A stretch of 64,000 bases of DNA from Prochlorococcus marinus bv. HNLC2 (GTDB lineage Bacteria; Cyanobacteriota; Cyanobacteriia; PCC-6307; Cyanobiaceae): contig GL947595.1 of the NCBI GenBank assembly GCA_000218745.1, forward strand, positions 900,332 through 964,331, given 5' to 3'. Below the pieces are notes generated by a model. That model had not been told where the DNA came from, ran no database searches, and saw only the letters and a program-made list of their open reading frames with translations. Made by a program: the position numbers and the translations under genes. Shown piece after piece: positions 60,994 to 64,000 of this stretch (the stretch's first letter is position 1; each line of letters starts with the position of its first letter).

Positions 60994-62592
60994 ATGAATT
61001 CAAAAGCAAGAAATATTGTTGAAGCAAATAATTTAACAATTATTTATCCGTCAAATAAAAAGTCAACATTAAGGAACTTTAATTTAAAAATTAATAAGAA
61101 TGAGCATACAGCAATAATAGGAGAGTCTGGATGTGGAAAAAGTACTTTTGCTAAATCATTAGTTCAAATGCTTCCACAAAATACGATTTGTGAAGGTGAT
61201 TTGATTGTAGATAGAAAGGATTTAAGAAAAATTAGTAAAAAAGAATTAAAGATTTTCAGAAGAACAAGAATTGGTTTTATTTATCAGGATTCACTTCAAA
61301 AGTTAAATCCTTTAATGACAGTTGGTGATCATTTATATGAATTATTGAAAATACATTTGCCATCGAAATCAAATAAATATATTTCCCAAATTGTGAAAGA
61401 AACATTTAATAAGGTAGGAATAGAGAAAAATCGTTTAAAATCTTTCCCTCATGAGTTTAGTGGCGGAATGAGGCAAAGGGTTTGTATTGCCTTGGCAATT
61501 GCATTAAAACCTAATTTATTAATAGCTGATGAACCTACCACAAGTCTTGATAGTAATACTAGTTATGAGATTATGAACCAAATTTTATCTTTATGTAATC
61601 AAAATGGTAGTACTCTTATTTTAATAAGTCATGATATAAATCTTGCAGCTAAGTGGTGTAAAAAAATAGCGATAATAAATGATGGTTCAGTTGTAGAAGA
61701 AGGCAATATAAAGGATGTTTTAAACTCTCCTCAATCATTCATTGGTAAAAAATTAGTTAAGTCATCTTTTCGATTATTGGAATATGATATTCAATCATAT
61801 AAAAATAAGGATCCAATTCTTGAAGTAATAAATTTAAGATATTGGTTTAAGTTGAATTCATCTATATTAAGACCAAAATGGAACAAAGCTATCAATGAAG
61901 TTAGCTTTAAGCTATTCCGTAACGAAACACTTGGAATAGTAGGTAAATCTGGGAGTGGCAAAAGTACTCTAGGAAAAGCGCTTGTTGGTTTGATAAATAA
62001 ACGAGGTGGAGAGATTAGATTTTTAAGGGATTATTCAAATATGAAAGGCAGTTTAAAAGTAAATAAGGCTAAAAATATACAAATGATTTTTCAAGACCCT
62101 TTTTCAAGTTTAAATCCCAAAATGAAAATAAAAAATATTTTAGAGGATGTCTACTCTATTCATAAAGGAGCAAATAATTTAAAGATGTATAAAGAGCGCG
62201 ATCAATTACTATCAAAATTGAATTTACCAAATAATAATTCTTTTCTTAATTCTTATCCACATCAATTATCGGGCGGGCAATTACAAAGAATTTCAATAGC
62301 AAGAGCTCTATTGATTCAACCAAAAATATTGATTTGCGATGAAAGTGTAAATATGCTTGATGCTTGTGTAAAAATTGACATTCTTCATTTACTAAGACAA
62401 TTGCAAATAGAGATGAATTTAACAATTATTTTCATAACACATGATTTAGGTTTAGCTAAAAGATTTTGTAATAGATTGCTAGTAATCAGTAATGGTCAAA
62501 TTGTTGAAGAAGGAAATTCTTTAGAAATTTTCAAGAATCCTAAACATAAAGTTACTAAAAATCTTTTAGAAAGTAGCTTAAATATTAATTAG
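60994..62592 (+). CDS. ABC transporter with two fused ATPase domains
   Basis: 532 residues with two nucleotide-binding domains in one chain. Domain 1: Walker A GESGCGKST, signature FSGGMRQR, Walker B LLIADEPT. Domain 2: Walker A GKSGSGKST, signature LSGGQLQR, Walker B ILICDESV. The architecture matches fused OppD-OppF/DppD-DppF-type exporters or importers of peptides or nickel. No permease or binding protein is next to it, so its membrane partner lies elsewhere. In domain 2 the residues after the Walker B aspartate read ESVNMLD rather than EPTSALD. Confidence 0.88.
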   Translation: MNSKARNIVEANNLTIIYPSNKKSTLRNFNLKINKNEHTAIIGESGCGKSTFAKSLVQMLPQNTICEGDLIVDRKDLRKISKKELKIFRRTRIGFIYQDSLQKLNPLMTVGDHLYELLKIHLPSKSNKYISQIVKETFNKVGIEKNRLKSFPHEFSGGMRQRVCIALAIALKPNLLIADEPTTSLDSNTSYEIMNQILSLCNQNGSTLILISHDINLAAKWCKKIAIINDGSVVEEGNIKDVLNSPQSFIGKKLVKSSFRLLEYDIQSYKNKDPILEVINLRYWFKLNSSILRPKWNKAINEVSFKLFRNETLGIVGKSGSGKSTLGKALVGLINKRGGEIRFLRDYSNMKGSLKVNKAKNIQMIFQDPFSSLNPKMKIKNILEDVYSIHKGANNLKMYKERDQLLSKLNLPNNNSFLNSYPHQLSGGQLQRISIARALLIQPKILICDESVNMLDACVKIDILHLLRQLQIEMNLTIIFITHDLGLAKRFCNRLLVISNGQIVEEGNSLEIFKNPKHKVTKNLLESSLNIN

Positions 62593-63544
62593 TTTTGCTT
62601 ATAACCTTAATTAATTTTTGAAATTCTAGAGGCAATTCTGCTTCGAATATCATATTTTGGCCATTTATAGGATGAATTAGACCTAATTTGTTTGCATGCA
62701 ATGCCTGACCTTTTAAATTGCAGGGAAGCTTTTTACATCTTCCATAAAGTGGGTCTCCTACTATTGGATGCTTAATAAAAGAGCTATGTACTCTTATTTG
62801 ATGTGTTCTTCCAGTTTCTAATTTAAAACTCATCAGAGAGTAGTTACCAAATTTTTCAACTAGTTTCCAATTTGTGCATGCATATTTACCCGAATTCTCA
62901 TCAACAACTGCATATTTCTTTCTATCATTGGGATGTCTTCCTATATTTCCAACTATTTTACCTTCAGATGTATTAGGTACTCCGTGAATAATTGCAAGAT
63001 AATTTCTCGAAGCTATTTTATTTTTTATCTGCATCTGTAAATTGACTAATGATTCCTGATCTTTTGCTACAACCATGCATCCAGAAGTATCTTTATCTAA
63101 TCTATGAACAATCCCCGGTCTTAACTTTCCATTGATTCCTGGTAAGTTTTCACAATGAGCTAATAAACCATTAACTAAAGTTCCAGATTTATGGCCTGGA
63201 GCAGGATGAACTGTTAAGCCTGATTGCTTATTAATAACAATAATATGTTTATCTTCAAATAAAATATCAAGATGCATTCTTTCAGCTTTTAGATAAGGAA
63301 GTGGTTCAGGGGGCGGCAACCAAATTTGCACATTATCGCCTTTCTTTAATGGAGTCTTTGACTTTGCTGTCTTATAGTTTATTAATACGAGTCCAGAATT
63401 GATGAATTTTTGGATGCTTGATCGACTTTGTTCAGGTCTTTGGTCTACTAACCAACGATCTAATCTCATTGGTAGGTCATAGCAATAGGTTATTTCAATA
63501 AGTTCGCCTTCTCCTAAACCAAATTGATTGTTTTCTAAATTCAT
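62585..63544 (-). CDS. rluD: 23S rRNA pseudouridine synthase, RluD family
   Basis: Modifies uridines in helix 69 of 23S rRNA or a related site. The start is set at ATG 63544, overlapping the rbgA stop as ATGA; an in-frame upstream ATG at 63562 would overlap more. An S4 domain (about 20-75) comes first, then the catalytic motif HRLDKDTSG with its Asp, and RTHQIRVH. About 319 residues. It overlaps the end of the ABC gene by 8 bp. Confidence 0.92.
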   Translation of the reverse strand: MNLENNQFGLGEGELIEITYCYDLPMRLDRWLVDQRPEQSRSSIQKFINSGLVLINYKTAKSKTPLKKGDNVQIWLPPPEPLPYLKAERMHLDILFEDKHIIVINKQSGLTVHPAPGHKSGTLVNGLLAHCENLPGINGKLRPGIVHRLDKDTSGCMVVAKDQESLVNLQMQIKNKIASRNYLAIIHGVPNTSEGKIVGNIGRHPNDRKKYAVVDENSGKYACTNWKLVEKFGNYSLMSFKLETGRTHQIRVHSSFIKHPIVGDPLYGRCKKLPCNLKGQALHANKLGLIHPINGQNMIFEAELPLEFQKLIKVISKTN

Positions 63545-64000
63545 AATGGAATCTCCAAACAAATATTTCCTAAAAATTGATTACGGAAGTCTTCTAATAA
63601 TTTATTTGCCATTCTTCTTCTATCGCCTGAAGTATGTTTTTCTGCTGTAAGGAATAACCATTTATTCGGATCTTTAAATCCTTCATTAATATCAACTCCA
63701 TATCTATTTGAAATTTTCTTTAAGGAAATATTACTAGTTTTATTATTACTTAGTTTTTGAATCATTTTAATAAATTCTATAGCAACAAAATCTAAGTCAT
63801 AAGCTGCTTCTCCAATGTCATCACATAAAGCAAGATTTAAAGCGGATTTCTGATTCTCTAGATAAGGAGGAATAACTCCAGGAGCATCCAATAGGTCTAT
63901 ACCATTTGATATTCTGATCCATCTTAAATCTCTAGTCACCCCTGCTTTTCTTGCGCTTTTTGCAACTTTCTTACTGGCTATCCTATTAATTAATGCTGAT
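63541..64000 (-). CDS. rbgA: Ribosome-assembly GTPase RbgA (3' part only)
   Basis: The frame is open to the edge of the window; the G1 loop and everything before it lie outside. The visible N-terminal end reads ALINRIASKKVAKSARKAGVT, the stretch that follows GK in RbgA/YlqF, and DLLDAPGVIPP is the G3 motif of this circularly permuted GTPase. It assists 50S assembly. Cotranscribed with rluD. Confidence 0.9.
   Translation of the reverse strand, partial: SALINRIASKKVAKSARKAGVTRDLRWIRISNGIDLLDAPGVIPPYLENQKSALNLALCDDIGEAAYDLDFVAIEFIKMIQKLSNNKTSNISLKKISNRYGVDINEGFKDPNKWLFLTAEKHTSGDRRRMANKLLEDFRNQFLGNICLEIPL

Overview
The window looks like the chromosome of a high-light-adapted Prochlorococcus or a very close relative. 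The DNA is very AT-rich, genes are packed almost end to end, and the gene set is that of a marine picocyanobacterium: RpaA and RpaB regulators, Ycf3, CrtB/CrtP, ChlM, cyanobacterial NDH-1 subunits including NdhM, phylloquinone (Men) enzymes and an RbcR-type LysR regulator. I see no tRNA or rRNA gene, insertion sequence, CRISPR array or integrase. The organism assignment is inference from gene content and composition.

Layout. Bases 1-1150 are sparse: a candidate small RNA of the Yfr2 type with its own terminator, a perfect 14-bp palindrome and one small acidic protein. From 1.15 to 8.7 kb come rpaA, holB-tmk-copper ATPase, ycf3, radA and rpaB. From 8.7 to 12.7 kb is a lipid block (plsX, fabH, fabD, plsC), followed by tsaB, a CCA-adding enzyme and an RRM protein. 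From 15.3 to 20.5 kb lie carotenoid genes (crtB, crtP and a Z-ISO/NnrU homologue) interleaved with ndhM, a DUF3172-type protein and rbcR. ndhF-ndhD, scpA, a sugar nucleotidyltransferase, metF and a PedR-like regulator follow. A minus-strand block carries gltA, ndhA-I-G-E, nadK and a CYTH protein. From 33 to 42 kb are trpB, a SUI1 factor, cysC, purE, chlM, a LuxR-type response regulator, a cysteine desulfurase, rsmH and ndhH. Bases 42.9-48.0 kb are the phylloquinone cluster. The rest holds gshB-grxC, prfB, ybeY, dgkA, trpG, hisC-argS, nadC, mnmE, relA/spoT, a double-ATPase ABC protein, rluD and the 3' part of rbgA.

How the genes fit together. Four NDH-1 loci (ndhM, ndhFD, ndhAIGE, ndhH), phylloquinone synthesis, Ycf3, early carotenoid steps and ChlM all serve the thylakoid. 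RpaA, RpaB, a PedR-like protein, RbcR and a LuxR-type response regulator give five transcription regulators in one window. Neighbouring minus- and plus-strand genes meet tail to tail with almost no gap at 16 junctions.

Quality note. Five conserved genes (plsX, crtP, rbcR, ndhF, ndhH) are broken by small indels, while everything around them is intact. Each reads as a normal gene once one or two bases are corrected, so I treat them as genes with probable sequence errors rather than pseudogenes. The prfB shift is different: it is the classical programmed +1 frameshift. I did not find a clearly new multi-gene system. The best candidates for a second look are the small RNA, the synuclein-like repeats in the PlsX extension, and the exported beta-lactamase-fold protein that lacks its metal motif.
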